A DNA stretch of 64,000 bases, taken from positions 124,001-188,000 of the forward strand of contig CBDAPE010000018.1 of assembly GCA_965198325.1 (NCBI GenBank), given 5' to 3'. The notes under the pieces are model-generated. The model made no database searches and was not told the DNA's origin. It saw only the letters and a list, made by a program, of their open reading frames with translations. Shown here one piece after another: positions 19,048 through 27,190 of the stretch. Position 1 is the stretch's first letter. Each line of letters begins with the position of its first letter. The DNA is from CBDAPE01 sp965198325 (GTDB taxonomy: Bacteria; Pseudomonadota; Alphaproteobacteria; UBA828; JAPUJA01). The position numbers and the translations under genes are program-made.

Positions 19048-19858
19048 TCAGCCCGGGGCGGAAGGCCGGCCGGCCGGCGCGCCGGTTCGTCCCTCCGTCC
19101 GCTCGCAGAGGATCGAACCGTGCTGGTCGTCCCAGCCGACCGGAAGCCGCACCTCGTTGGCGAGCCGCTTTGCCGTCAGCCCGATGGGATGACGATCGTC
19201 GAGTATGCAGCTGACGATCTGTGGCGCGAGGAAGCCGAGCCGCAGGATCCGGCTGAAATACGAGCTCGTGACCCCCGCCTCGGCGGCAAGCTCGCGCATC
19301 GTCCTGTCGCCACCGTGCATGACCATTGCCCGGTACCGGTGAGCCTGCGCGAGAAGGCGATGCAGGCTGCGGTCGGGCACGGTCCTGCACTCGTTTTCGG
19401 CCCCCTCGACAATGAACCGGATATCCCGGCCGGTGCGCCTGAGCCGGGCGGGGATGGAAAAGGTGAAGGGCGGTCCGTCACCCCTCAAAGGCTGTCCCGG
19501 TCCAGACCGGGCCTGTCCCTCCTCCAGGAGAGCCCCCAGGGCAGAGGGCAGTAGCTGAAGCTCGACGGTATCCGTCCTCAACTCGACACGGTGGACGATC
19601 GCGTTGAGGATGGTGCGCCTTTCCGGAGCCGCCAGGCTCGGCCAGCGCCCGGCCATCTCATTCGCCCTGGCCACGACCTCGGCCGCACGCCCGGCTTCCT
19701 CTCCGAGGCCGTCGACAGCCCCGAATATCTCCGCCCGGCTTGCGAGGAAGCGGCGCAACCGATCTTCGATCAGGCCTTCGAGTTCACGCGCGGGCACGCG
19801 CCGGCCGCGAGATGCGTTCCTGCGCCGCCCTGTGACGAGGCTTTTGGAGACATAATAG
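19048..19858 (-). pseudogene. Large serine recombinase, C-terminal fragment
   Basis: About 270 codons closely similar to the C-terminal part of the intact recombinase at 44550-46346: YYVSKSLVTGRR, RVPARELEGLIEDRLRRFLA, VTSSYFSRILRLGFLAP and HPIGLTAKRLANEVRLP. The catalytic domain and zinc-ribbon region are missing. The fragment begins exactly at the edge of a 132-bp repeat (19859-19990), beyond which lies an unrelated IS21 fragment. It cannot be active alone. As a long inverted match it could donate a C-terminus to the intact gene by recombination. Confidence 0.85.
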
Positions 19859-19990
19859 GGCTTTGTCAAGTTAACCGGATTCACTCCTAAACCTCGGTAA
19901 AATCTCGATGGCTGCTCCACGTAATTTCAATGACTTAGCCTCATGGAGAAATGCCGAAAACAGCCTACAATCAGTTAACTTGACAATGCC
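19859..19990. mobile_element. 132-bp MITE-like element, copy 1
   Basis: Terminal inverted repeats GGCTTTGTCAAGTTAAC (left) and GGCATTGTCAAGTTAAC (right end reverse-complemented) differ at one position. Copy 2 at 29115-29246 has the same length and orientation and similar interior. There is no coding capacity beyond a short chance frame. The flanks are two truncated genes: the recombinase fragment on the left and an istB fragment on the right. Confidence 0.8.
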
Positions 19991-20359
19991 CCGTCGGGGT
20001 TTGACGCCTGCGGCTCTGGTTGAGCCTGTAGCTCTCGCCGTTCATCTCGAGGATGTTGACGTGATGGGTGAGGCGGTCGAGCAGCGCGCCGGTAAGCCGC
20101 TCGGAGCCGAACACCTCGGTCCATTCGTCGAACGGCAGGTTGGTGGTGACCAGGGTCGCGCCGCGCTCGTAGCGCTGGCTGAACACCTCGAACAGGAGCT
20201 CGGCACCGGTCTTGGACAGCGGCACGAAGCCGAGTTCGTCGATGATCAGAAGCTTGTAGGTGGCGAGCTTCTTCTGGAACCTCAGCAGCTGCTTGTCATC
20301 GCGGGCCTCGATGAGCTCGTGGACCAGCGCGGCGGCGGTGATGAAGCCGACCGAGAGGC
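19991..20359 (-). pseudogene. IstB-type ATPase fragment (IS21 family helper)
   Basis: About 120 codons of the C-terminal half of IstB: LLIIDELGFVPLSKTGAELL (Walker B region), FSQRYERGATLVTTNLPFDEW, FGSERLTGALLDRLTHH and the ending GESYRLNQSRRRQ. The Walker A motif is missing because an IS remnant replaces the upstream part at 20360, and the 3' end meets the 132-bp element. It is a dead remnant of an IS21 element. Confidence 0.85.
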
Positions 20360-20764
20360 TGTCCCTCCCAGTTATTCCATCTGCGGCAGAAACCTTGGAA
20401 TTCTGCATCACCCTCGGACACCCTTTCCGACAGGCATAAGATCATCGAAACCCTCCCCGCCGTCTTCCGCGAACTCTTCGTCGGTCGCGCGGCGCCCCAC
20501 ACAGAACCTCTTACCCTCCGCCAGCAGGGAGCCGTCCTGAAGCGGAAAAGGTCCCGGCCAGCGCTTCGGATGTCCGATGGAATAAATAGAAGGGACAGCC
20601 GGCATCCGCATGCCCTTGCATAGGTTCGCTGGCACGATCCGGCGGAATAAGCATCGTGATGATCGCGCCCATGGTCGATTACAAAATCCACTGGCTCAAA
20701 ATGATGTCCGTGCCGGAGAGCCGAGCCGTCGTTGGGAGACACGATGGAATAAATGGAAGGGACA
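20360..20764. mobile_element. 405-bp nested non-autonomous relative of the rve-core IS
   Basis: 20360-20597 is a 238-bp unit with its own TGTCCC...GGGACA ends. It keeps a diverged transposase N-terminus (HKIIETLP, then RAAPHTEPLTLRQQ) and nothing else. 20598-20764 matches the last 167 bp of IS copy B, including its right inverted repeat. The pieces look like an internally deleted element joined to the tail of a larger one. It truncates both istB (left) and the NusG-like gene (right). Confidence 0.75.
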
Positions 20765-21133
20765 GGCGGTGATCCTCACCGCGTCACCCGGCCGCAAATC
20801 GGCAGGCGCCGCCGTGCTGAGGCCATCGTCCCCGACCGCGTCCTGCAACGCTGCGACGAAGTCCTCCGGCAGCGCCTGCGGGTACAGTCCGTCGGCAAGC
20901 AGGCGCCGCACCCCGAAGGTGCCGTTGATCGCGCGCCACGCCGCGCGCTCGATATCCAGTTCCACGAACAGATAGCCCGGGAAAAGGGCGCTGCGCACGG
21001 TCTCGATCCGCCTTGCATGACGGCGGGAGCGCTCCATCTCCGGCAGCCAGACCCGGAACCCCTAGCGTGCGAGATTGGCCTCCGCGCGGCGCTCCTGATG
21101 GGGCCGCGCATGGACCACGTACCACCTGTTCAT
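20765..21133 (-). pseudogene. NusG/RfaH-type antiterminator, nonsense-mutated and 3'-truncated
   Basis: ATG 21133 starts MNRWYVVHARPHQERRAEANLAR, then a TAG, then GFRVWLPEMERSRRHARR, SALFPGYLFVELD and TFGVRRLLADG, the NusG N-terminal (NGN) domain of specialised antiterminators found at exopolysaccharide loci. The TAG replaces a codon where relatives usually have Gln, so a single C-to-T change explains it. The C-terminal KOW domain is cut off by the IS remnant at 20764. The start overlaps the stop of the preceding regulator (ATGA). Both lesions indicate a dead gene. Confidence 0.75.
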
Positions 21134-21783
21134 GAGCGCCCCCCGACCGGCTGCTCGACCGCCGGCGGCGTGAAGTCCAGGGGCTCGCGCACGATGCGCA
21201 GGAAGGGCGGCGTCAGCACCTGGTGCACCGGTACCGTGTCGCGCAGCGTCTCGAACACCTCCTGCGGATGGCGGGACTCCGTGATCACAAGCGCGTCCCA
21301 GGCCTCCGCTTCCTCCAGCGAGCGCAGCACCGGCAAGCCATGCAGACGGTCCGTGTTGGCCTCCCGGTCCAGGATCCCCACCAACTCCGCATCGGCCTCG
21401 AGCGCCGCCAGCAGCGCGATCTCCGCAACCTCGCCGCCCCCCACCAGGATGAAACGGCGGAAGCCCACCCGCTGCCCGTCGAGGAAGAGCGTCCGATACT
21501 CCCGCCGCGCCATGCGGAAAAAGGCCAGCGACGCATCGAGATACTGCGCGACGAGGCGGCTCTTCTCCTGGAAGCCTTCCAGCGTAACGTAGTAGGCCCA
21601 GCGCTTGTAAGGCGCGGCCTTGGCCTTCACCAGCCCCTTGCGCACGGCCCGCCTGAGCAGCGCGTTGACCATCCCCACCGATATCGAGAGGCGCTTGGCA
21701 AGCGCCGGCTGCGTGACGACCTCCCGCCGCTCCAGGGCGGCAAGCAGGTCAATCTCGGCCTGGAGTCCGGTTTTGTCGGCCAT
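21130..21783 (-). CDS. MarR-type winged-helix regulator with Rossmann-like domain (polysaccharide-locus type)
   Basis: A 217-residue protein. Residues 8-75 form a winged helix (VVTQPALAKRLSISVGMVNALLRRAVRKGLVK, then AYYVTLEGFQEKSRLV). Residues about 105-205 form a nucleotide-binding-like fold (RRFILVGGGEVAEIALLAAL, then ELVGILDREAN). Similar regulators precede NusG-like genes in alphaproteobacterial exopolysaccharide clusters, and here the next gene is exactly such a NusG-like gene, overlapping by ATGA. The gene looks intact but its partner is dead. TGGCGC/GCGCCA (21783-21788, 21802-21807) brackets the start and could be an operator. The upstream 221 bp hold no other gene. Confidence 0.7.
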   Translation of the reverse strand: MADKTGLQAEIDLLAALERREVVTQPALAKRLSISVGMVNALLRRAVRKGLVKAKAAPYKRWAYYVTLEGFQEKSRLVAQYLDASLAFFRMARREYRTLFLDGQRVGFRRFILVGGGEVAEIALLAALEADAELVGILDREANTDRLHGLPVLRSLEEAEAWDALVITESRHPQEVFETLRDTVPVHQVLTPPFLRIVREPLDFTPPAVEQPVGGRS

Positions 21784-22004
21784 GGCGCACTTACTTATTT
21801 CGCGCCATAAATGTCAAATTCACGGCGTCATGTCAACCACATGTACGATACGCATATCGCCGTCCGAGCCGCCCCACGACGCGTTTTCGCCGCGCCCTTG
21901 CGACAGACACGTGCAACTCTGCCATTCCCATTGGCTTTGCGTCAGGCTCGGGGTAGTGGCTGCTCTCACGGGCCACTCACTCAGAACGGGTCGCTCGTCT
22001 CCGT

Positions 22005-22319
22005 TTACGCAGCCTGCGCCGCTGCCCTCGCTTTCCGACCCGGCAGCTCTCCCTTATCGAGGAACGTCTTCAGGCTCCGCTCGCCGATCTCGATGCCTCG
22101 CGCCTTCAGCACCTCGTGCATCTGAGCCACTGTCATGCCCTTCGCCCGTTGTTCGAGCATTCGCTCCCGCAGCCGGTCCGGGACGTCCTTGAGAGACAGC
22201 TTCGGCGGTGCCAGCTCCGCCAGATGGGCGTCTATGGCTTCAAAATCGATATCCGATTCGTTGAAGCGCCTTGCGACCATGATACGAGCCTCCACGTCGT
22301 TCGGCTCCATTGACAGCAT
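22005..22319 (-). CDS. Small hypothetical protein, possible DNA-binding or plasmid-type
   Basis: About 104 residues from ATG 22319; a longer frame opens at 22400. The visible core is acidic then helical: FEAIDAHLAELAPPKLSLKDV, MLEQRAKGMTVAQMHEVLKARGIEIGERSLKTFLDKG, ending Lys/Ala-rich. The KGMTVAQMHEVLKARGIEIGERSLKTFL stretch has the rhythm of a helix-turn-helix, as in proteins that act on repeated DNA sites, but no named family is recognised. The shorter start is preferred because an inverted repeat (22365-22403) would then lie in its promoter region. Confidence 0.45.
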   Translation of the reverse strand: MLSMEPNDVEARIMVARRFNESDIDFEAIDAHLAELAPPKLSLKDVPDRLRERMLEQRAKGMTVAQMHEVLKARGIEIGERSLKTFLDKGELPGRKARAAAQAA

Positions 22320-22364
22320 GCGTACGATCGACTGCCGCACTCGCCGCGCCAATAGTCCTGACCA

Positions 22365-22403
22365 AAGATGTTGCGACTTAGCCGACCAAAAGGGCAACAT
22401 CTT
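22365..22403. promoter_or_regulatory. 10-bp perfect inverted repeat, candidate operator
   Basis: AAGATGTTGC (22365-22374) and GCAACATCTT (22394-22403) are exact reverse complements separated by 19 bp. The site lies 46-84 bp upstream of ATG 22319 of the small hypothetical gene. It could be an operator or the end of an unrecognised small element. Confidence 0.35.
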
Positions 22404-22442
22404 GTAACTTCCACCGGAGTGTCAACGGCGGCGGGATTATGT

Positions 22443-22621
22443 TGTCCATCCTATAAACTCCGTCCGGCGCAAAAATCCAGGCCTTTCAGGGTGATTTGAT
22501 AGCGTTGATGGTCTGCACACGATCCTGCTTCACGGCGTTCTCTCGGGCTTTCGCGGTCGCGCCATGCGATAGCTTGAGATCACCGCGTCTCGTCATCAAC
22601 GGGACGTCCTTCGGTGCAACC
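22443..22621. repeat. Truncated copy of the 251-bp element
   Basis: 179 bp matching the left part of the neighbouring 251-bp element. It begins TGTCCATCCTATAAACTCC and keeps the HTILLHG-like coding stretch, but lacks the right inverted repeat. It lies directly against the full copy, so the two form a partial tandem. Confidence 0.75.
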
Positions 22622-22872
22622 TGTCCCTCCTATAAATTCCGTCCGGCGCAGAAATCCGGGCCCTTCCGGGTGATGCCTGATAGCGTTGGTGGCCTGCATA
22701 CGATCCTCTTTCACGGTGTTCTCTCGGGCTTTCGCAGTCGCGCCATGCGGCAGCTCGAGATCATCGCTCCTCATCATCAACTGGACGTCCTTCGGCCCAA
22801 CCAGCCAAGCCAGTCGCTGGGTTGCCCAAATCACCAGGGTTTCTGCGCCGGATGGAATTAATAGGAGGGACA
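22622..22872. mobile_element. 251-bp non-autonomous element, copy 1
   Basis: The ends are about 36-bp inverted repeats with roughly three mismatches, starting TGTCCCTCCTATAAATTCC and TGTCCCTCCTATTAATTCC. The interior keeps about 30 codons resembling the start of an rve-type transposase (HTILFHGVLSGFRSRAMRQL), so it is read as an internally deleted derivative. Copy 2 at 32879-33129 has the same length. The adjoining CCCCGCGCGCGGGG palindrome (22875-22888) lies between it and the HNH gene. Confidence 0.8.
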
Positions 22873-22931
22873 GCCCCGCGCGCGGGGCGGTGCACCCTCC
22901 GTGCGGCTGGCGGCGGTGCTTCTGCGCGATC

Positions 22932-23858
22932 CTACGCCACGGCCTTGAAACGTTCAAAGCGAAGCGCAAGCCGATCCCGATCCGGTCGGTCCTTAACCCG
23001 GTTGGGCAGGTGAATGGCTTCGCCATTAAGCTGCTTAAGGACTTCGAGCATCGGACCGTCATTCTGGTCGAGCAGTCGGTCTGAGACATGCAGTCGATAG
23101 TCGGGATCGATACCGATTAGATGGGCATCGAAGGCGGCATGATGAATCTTGGACAGCGGCAGGCCATTCGGGACGATGGGCTGCCCCAGTCTTTCGTTCC
23201 TGTCGGAAACAATGTGCGCGGCATCGAGCAACCGCTGTTCGGGCAATCCGGACAAGGCGCAACGCCCATTATAGGCCGTTATAACGGCTTCTCGGAATGA
23301 CGCCTGATGAAGTCTTTGCTTCACCGCTCGCAGCGCATAATGCCGTTCGAGCGCGTTCTCCGGCGGGGCCAGTGTTTCCTGCTCCGGCACGCCGAACGCG
23401 ATACGCGCCTTCAAGGCATCGGCATCCCAACCGGAAATGAAGGCCGGATACAAAGCCTGGTATCGGCCGGGCGCGAAGCCGAGGAAATAAATGACCGGTA
23501 TCCGGTTCTCAAATGCCTCGCGCAGCCAGCGATTGTCCGCCGCTTCTGGATTCTGCCCCATGAAGGCATAATCCACCGTCTCGTCGCCCTCAAAAATCTG
23601 GCGGTGCACGTCTCGCTGGTCATCGTACCACACCCGCGCACCGGGCCGCGGAAATACGGTCTTGATGGAGAGCAGATACCGCATCTGTCGCGGCTTAAAG
23701 ATGCCTCGCTGGGGATTGACGAGCGGGACGCGTTCGTCTGCGAAAACAAATCCCGGTTTCATTTCGTCGGTGGTCAAATGGTCATGCACCTCACCCAGCC
23801 TTCGAATATGCTCGAAAGCCGCCATCCGCATCAGGGTATCCCGGTCGTTGCCGCTCAT
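22932..23858 (-). CDS. HNH endonuclease (third gene of nuclease operon)
   Basis: About 308 residues from ATG 23858; a longer frame opens at TTG 23885. The C-terminal third is an HNH_2-type nuclease: NGRCALSGLPEQRLLDAAHIV, PNGLPLSKIHHAAFDAHLIGIDPDY, with the His pair and Asn of the metal site. The N-terminal two thirds (MRYLLSIKTVFPRPGARVWY, then VIYFLGFAPGRYQALYPAF) resemble the reader half of putative modification-dependent restriction enzymes, but no family can be named. It starts 11 bp after the stop of the second HNH gene on the same strand. Role inferred: DNA cleavage as part of a restriction-type defence operon. Confidence 0.7.
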   Translation of the reverse strand: MSGNDRDTLMRMAAFEHIRRLGEVHDHLTTDEMKPGFVFADERVPLVNPQRGIFKPRQMRYLLSIKTVFPRPGARVWYDDQRDVHRQIFEGDETVDYAFMGQNPEAADNRWLREAFENRIPVIYFLGFAPGRYQALYPAFISGWDADALKARIAFGVPEQETLAPPENALERHYALRAVKQRLHQASFREAVITAYNGRCALSGLPEQRLLDAAHIVSDRNERLGQPIVPNGLPLSKIHHAAFDAHLIGIDPDYRLHVSDRLLDQNDGPMLEVLKQLNGEAIHLPNRVKDRPDRDRLALRFERFKAVA

Positions 23859-23869
23859 CGGGACATCCC

Positions 23870-24790
23870 TCACCCCCTGAAACAATGCTCATTATGCCAG
23901 GTAAGGGCATCCGGATTGGGGCGCTGGGTGGCTTCTCGCGGCGCACTGATCCGCTGACCGTGTAGGGCATAGTAGTGCCGGCCGTTGTCAAACTCCTCCT
24001 TGATGCGGCGGCTGACCTCGAAGTCGAGATCGGGCGTGACCGTTACATAGCCGGCATCGAACAGGCTGTGGATGTCGCGCCGCAGCAGAAGGCCGTTCCG
24101 CGCCTCATGTTCGCCGCCGTCGCCATAGGGCCGGATATGCGCCGCCTCAAGCGCTGGCAGGGTCCGCTCCTGCGTGACCGCGCAGCGCCGCCCGTAAATG
24201 TCCGTCACCAGCACACGGAATGCGCCCTGCCCGAGGCGGGGCCGGATGAGATGGGGCTCCCCGAACCGCGCCTGCCCTTCCGCCATGCCGGGGAAAGGCT
24301 GCCGGCCCAGACGATCGTTGACCGCCTCCCAGAGGGCCAGTCCTTCGGCTTCGCCCGTGTTGTAGGTCTTGAACGAGACGATGTTCGGCGACCAGCTTTC
24401 CGGTACGGGAATCCAGTCGGGCTCGTCGAAAAAGAACGGTTGGGTCAGGATGCGGCAACCGATGGCGAAGTCGCTACGGTCGTCCGGGTCCGCCCTTCGG
24501 TACTTTGCGATGTGCGTGCGCATTTCCTGTTCCGACCGCGCGCCGTTCGTCTCGCCGAACGCTTCCCAGGCCAGAGAACACGGCAACGCATTGGCATAGG
24601 CGAAGATGCCGCCGCCGACGATCACGTTGCGCGGTGCGTGCAGCTTGAACAGGAACAGCTCGCCCGCCTGGAGCGCCCGAAAATTCGCTGCCGAGGGTGC
24701 CCAGAAATTGACCTCGCTGAGGTCGGGCTGACGTCGCAGCATCTCGAACCAGTCTCCGTCCGTGACGGCGATCAGGAGATTGATGCCCAT
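23870..24790 (-). CDS. PUA/EVE-like domain fused to HNH endonuclease (second gene of nuclease operon)
   Basis: A 306-residue protein. Residues about 25-135 read VNFWAPSAANFRALQAGELF, LFKLHAPRNVIVGGGIFAY and LAWEAFGETNG, a pattern of PUA-superfamily (EVE/ASCH-like) readers that bind modified bases. Residues about 205-270 are an HNH_2 nuclease: RRCAVTQERTLPALEAAHIR, EARNGLLLRRDIHSLFDAGYV. Reader plus HNH is the usual plan of type IV, modification-dependent restriction enzymes. It starts 2 bp after the GIY-YIG gene stop, so the three genes are almost certainly one operon. Confidence 0.75.
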   Translation of the reverse strand: MGINLLIAVTDGDWFEMLRRQPDLSEVNFWAPSAANFRALQAGELFLFKLHAPRNVIVGGGIFAYANALPCSLAWEAFGETNGARSEQEMRTHIAKYRRADPDDRSDFAIGCRILTQPFFFDEPDWIPVPESWSPNIVSFKTYNTGEAEGLALWEAVNDRLGRQPFPGMAEGQARFGEPHLIRPRLGQGAFRVLVTDIYGRRCAVTQERTLPALEAAHIRPYGDGGEHEARNGLLLRRDIHSLFDAGYVTVTPDLDFEVSRRIKEEFDNGRHYYALHGQRISAPREATQRPNPDALTWHNEHCFRG

Positions 24791-24792
24791 GG

Positions 24793-25602
24793 TCAGTTCC
24801 GATTCAGTCCTTGCTCACCGCGTGTTAGCAGGATGCGCTTCCAGAAGCTTTCGCGCCCGATGATGATGTCGTCTGCTGTTCGGTTCGACCTGTATTCAAG
24901 CAGAGAAAACCTGAAGGATTTGCGGCAATATTCCAGGCTGGGATCGCTCGCCAAAGCACGCAACTCGGCATTGCCGCCGTGCCCGCTGGCAATGTAGCTG
25001 CACCATCGCGACCAGATGCCCTGATCGCCATAGGCGGACCCGACATAACGCTTCTCGCTTGCAATATCGGTGATGAGGTAAATGCCTTTCACGCTTTCCA
25101 GAGCGGCCTTCCAGTCGGGGCGGTCATTCCGAACCAACACCTCAAGCTCCTCGAAGGACAGGTCGATATCCTCGAATCCAGGAAAGGCACGGCCCGAATA
25201 GGGCTCGCGAAGAATCTCCTGAATCTCGAGGTTCGAAAAATGGTTCTCGAAGTTCACGCGTGTTGAGCGTTGGCGATAGTTGGACCGGACCTTCAGCCTA
25301 CCGAGGAAGCTCGCGCCCTGGCCGGTCAGTTCTACCTCATAGCGGTCCGGGAAACGGTTCAAAACACGAAAAACACCGCCAAAGAGCCAGCTATCGGTCT
25401 CATGATAAAACTTGATCAGCGCGAAGATGTAGGGCCGATTGAAATCGTTCCGCTCCGGTCGATACTCCTGCCAGCCCTGCCATTCGTCCCAGTCCCGCGC
25501 CCAGACCTCCAGCGGCTGATTCTCACCGTTCCAGCGGGCAAAATGGAGCTTGTAGGCTTCCGCCTCGGCAATCGGCCATATGTCGCGCAGAAAGATCGTC
25601 AT
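24793..25602 (-). CDS. GIY-YIG nuclease family protein (first gene of nuclease operon)
   Basis: A 269-residue protein. The C-terminal half carries a GIY-YIG fold: KGIYLITDIASEKRYVGSAY (the two Tyr strands), an Arg in WSRWCSYIASGHGGN, FSLLEYRSN and the metal-binding Glu in IGRESFWKRIL. The N-terminal 150 residues (VWARDWDEWQGWQEYRP, FALIKFYHE, WLFGGVFRVL) form a separate domain I cannot name. The ATG overlaps the TGA of an hsdS remnant (ATGA), suggesting it was once translated as a downstream gene of a type I restriction operon. Two HNH genes follow immediately. Confidence 0.75.
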   Translation of the reverse strand: MTIFLRDIWPIAEAEAYKLHFARWNGENQPLEVWARDWDEWQGWQEYRPERNDFNRPYIFALIKFYHETDSWLFGGVFRVLNRFPDRYEVELTGQGASFLGRLKVRSNYRQRSTRVNFENHFSNLEIQEILREPYSGRAFPGFEDIDLSFEELEVLVRNDRPDWKAALESVKGIYLITDIASEKRYVGSAYGDQGIWSRWCSYIASGHGGNAELRALASDPSLEYCRKSFRFSLLEYRSNRTADDIIIGRESFWKRILLTRGEQGLNRN

Positions 25603-25725
25603 GCAGCCGCTTCCCTTTCCTCACCCGGGGCCAGCGCCTCGTGCAGCAGGGCTTCGAGGAAGTGAGCGCGGGTGGTGTCGGCGGTGGCGAGGCTGCCCTC
25701 TAGCCGGTCGCCCATGTAGGTCAGT
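25599..25725 (-). pseudogene. hsdS: Probable hsdS (type I restriction specificity subunit) 3' end
   Basis: The last 35-40 codons read DRLEGSLATADTTRAHFLEA, LLHEALAPGEEREAAA. This matches the typical C-terminal helix of HsdS proteins, which end in an L-E-A-L-L-x-E-A-L type helix. The rest of the subunit has been replaced by an IS3 fragment. The stop overlaps the GIY-YIG start. The identification rests on a short segment and is moderate. Confidence 0.5.
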
Positions 25726-25889
25726 TCGGCGATCCAGAGCCGGTACGGGCCATTGAGCTCGCAGTCCTTGGAGAGATCCGGGAAGACGGGCGCGTCGTGA
25801 TCGCTGTCGGTCGTTGTAACGAAGCGCCGCCTGCGCGGCGGATGCATGTCGTGCTCACGCATCAAGCGCTTGAGTTTCTTGTGGTTCAC
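25726..25889 (-). pseudogene. IS3-family OrfB fragment
   Basis: About 55 codons: NHKKLKRLMREHDMHPPRRR followed by RFVTTTDSDHDAPVFPDLSK and YRLWIAELTYM. This is the part of IS3 OrfB just before the first catalytic Asp. It fuses in frame with the hsdS remnant on one side and is cut by IS copy B on the other. Confidence 0.75.
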
Positions 25890-25897
25890 AATTCAGC

Positions 25898-27190
25898 TGT
25901 CCCTCCCATTTATTCCATCCATCGCAGAAACCTTGGAATTTTGCATCACCACCGGATACCCTTTCCGGCATGCATAAGATCATCGAAATCTTCGCGGACC
26001 GCGCGGCGCTCCACACAGAAATCCTTGCCCTGCGACAGCAGGTAGCTGTCCTGAAACGGAAAAGGCCCCGGCCATTGCTTCGGAAGGCGGATAGGGTTTT
26101 CTGGGTCATCCTGTCTTGCCTATGGCCTGGCTGGCGCCACGCCCTGGTAATTGTCAGGCCCGAGACCGTCATCGGTTGGCACCGCAAGGGGTTCAGGCTT
26201 TTCTGGACATGGAAGTCGCGGCGGGGAAACCGGGCCGACCGCCGGTGTCGAGGGAGATCCGCTATCTGGTCCGACGGATGTCGCGGGAGAACACACGGTG
26301 GGGCGCACCTCGGATCCATGGCGAGCTTTTGAAGCTTGGCTTTTCCATCTCCCAGGCCGCCGTCTCGAAATACATGGTCCGTTACCCATCGCCGCCATCG
26401 CAGTCGTGGCGGACATTCCTTACAAATCACGCCGATTGCCTGGCGTCGATCGATTTCTTCGTGGTCCCCACGGCCACGTTCCACCTCCTGTTCGGGTTCA
26501 TCGTGCTCCACCACGAGCGCCGCCAGATCGTGCATTTCGGTGTCACGGCGAACCCGACGATGGCGTGGGTCGCACAGCAGATCCGAGAGGCATTCCCGTG
26601 GGGCACGGCGCCGCGGTACCTGATCCGCGACCGGGACGGCGCATACGGGCAATCGTTCCGCTCGACCGTGACGGCGATGGGCGTGGAAGAAGTCGTCACG
26701 GCGCCACGGAGCCCGTGGCAAAATCCGTATGTGGAACGCCTGATCGGCAGCGTGAGGCGCGAATGCCTGGACCATTCGATCATCCTCAACGAGCGGCATT
26801 TGCGGCGCATTCTTGGCTCATACCTCGACTATTATCACGGTTCAAGGACCCACCTGTCGATCGGCAAGGACACACCGGATGGACGACCCGTTCAGCCGGC
26901 CGGGTCCGGAACGGTCGTTTCCTTGCCCAAGGTCGGCGGTCTGCATCATCGTTACGAACGCCTCGCGGCCTGACCACCCCCGCTCGGATTCGATCAAGTC
27001 CTCTCTGTGGCGACGTCGACGCTGCCGACATCCGCATGCCCTTGCATAGGTTCGCTGGCACGATCCGGCGGAATAAGCATCGTGACGACCGCGCCCATGG
27101 TCGATTACAAAATCCACTGGCTCAAAATGATGTCCGTGCCGGAGAGCCGAGCCGTCGTTGGGAGGCACGATGGAATAAATGGAAGGGACA
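25898..27190 (+). mobile_element. Rve-core insertion sequence (IS3/IS481-like), copy B, full length
   Basis: A 1293-bp element with 22-bp terminal inverted repeats starting TGTCCCTCCCATTTATTCC and TGTCCCTTCCATTTATTCC. The transposase begins at ATG 25970, but the run GGGGAAACC near 26228 has one A fewer than in copy A, so coding passes from the 25970 frame to a second frame ending at 26973. The second frame holds the DDE core: CLASIDFFVVPT, LIRDRDGAYG and SPWQNPYVERLIGSVRREC. Either the copy is mutated or it relies on frameshifting. No clear target duplication is seen. Confidence 0.85.
26116..26973 (+). CDS. Transposase of IS copy B (C-terminal frame with DDE core)
   Basis: The frame contains RRMSRENTRWGAPRIHGELL (HTH), the three catalytic positions (Asp in SIDFFVV, Asp in RDRDGAYG, Glu in NPYVERL) and the tail YYHGSRTHLSIGKDTPDGR. 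Its own first codons are out of frame with the conserved N-terminus encoded at 25970-26230. Full-length protein would need a +1 or -2 shift near the A-run. Copies B and C share this deletion, copy A does not. Confidence 0.75.
   Translation: MPMAWLAPRPGNCQARDRHRLAPQGVQAFLDMEVAAGKPGRPPVSREIRYLVRRMSRENTRWGAPRIHGELLKLGFSISQAAVSKYMVRYPSPPSQSWRTFLTNHADCLASIDFFVVPTATFHLLFGFIVLHHERRQIVHFGVTANPTMAWVAQQIREAFPWGTAPRYLIRDRDGAYGQSFRSTVTAMGVEEVVTAPRSPWQNPYVERLIGSVRRECLDHSIILNERHLRRILGSYLDYYHGSRTHLSIGKDTPDGRPVQPAGSGTVVSLPKVGGLHHRYERLAA

Larger units (their letters stand above)
18461..19858. repeat. Large inverted repeat, left copy (serine recombinase 3' part plus att-like flank)
   Basis: Matches 45536-46816 in inverted orientation. 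The recombinase part is highly similar. The outer 140 bp are also similar. A central section of about 200 bp (roughly 18640-18880) is unrelated between the copies. Both copies retain a short reading frame ending VTVEEMRxxEGS (stop at 18989 here), which may be a tiny gene or a remnant. No other gene is seen in 18455-19047. Confidence 0.85.

Noticed and set aside
25898..27190. Target-site duplication around IS copy B
   Set aside because: The single-base extensions flanking the inverted repeats are complementary rather than directly repeated, so they belong to the repeats or are chance.
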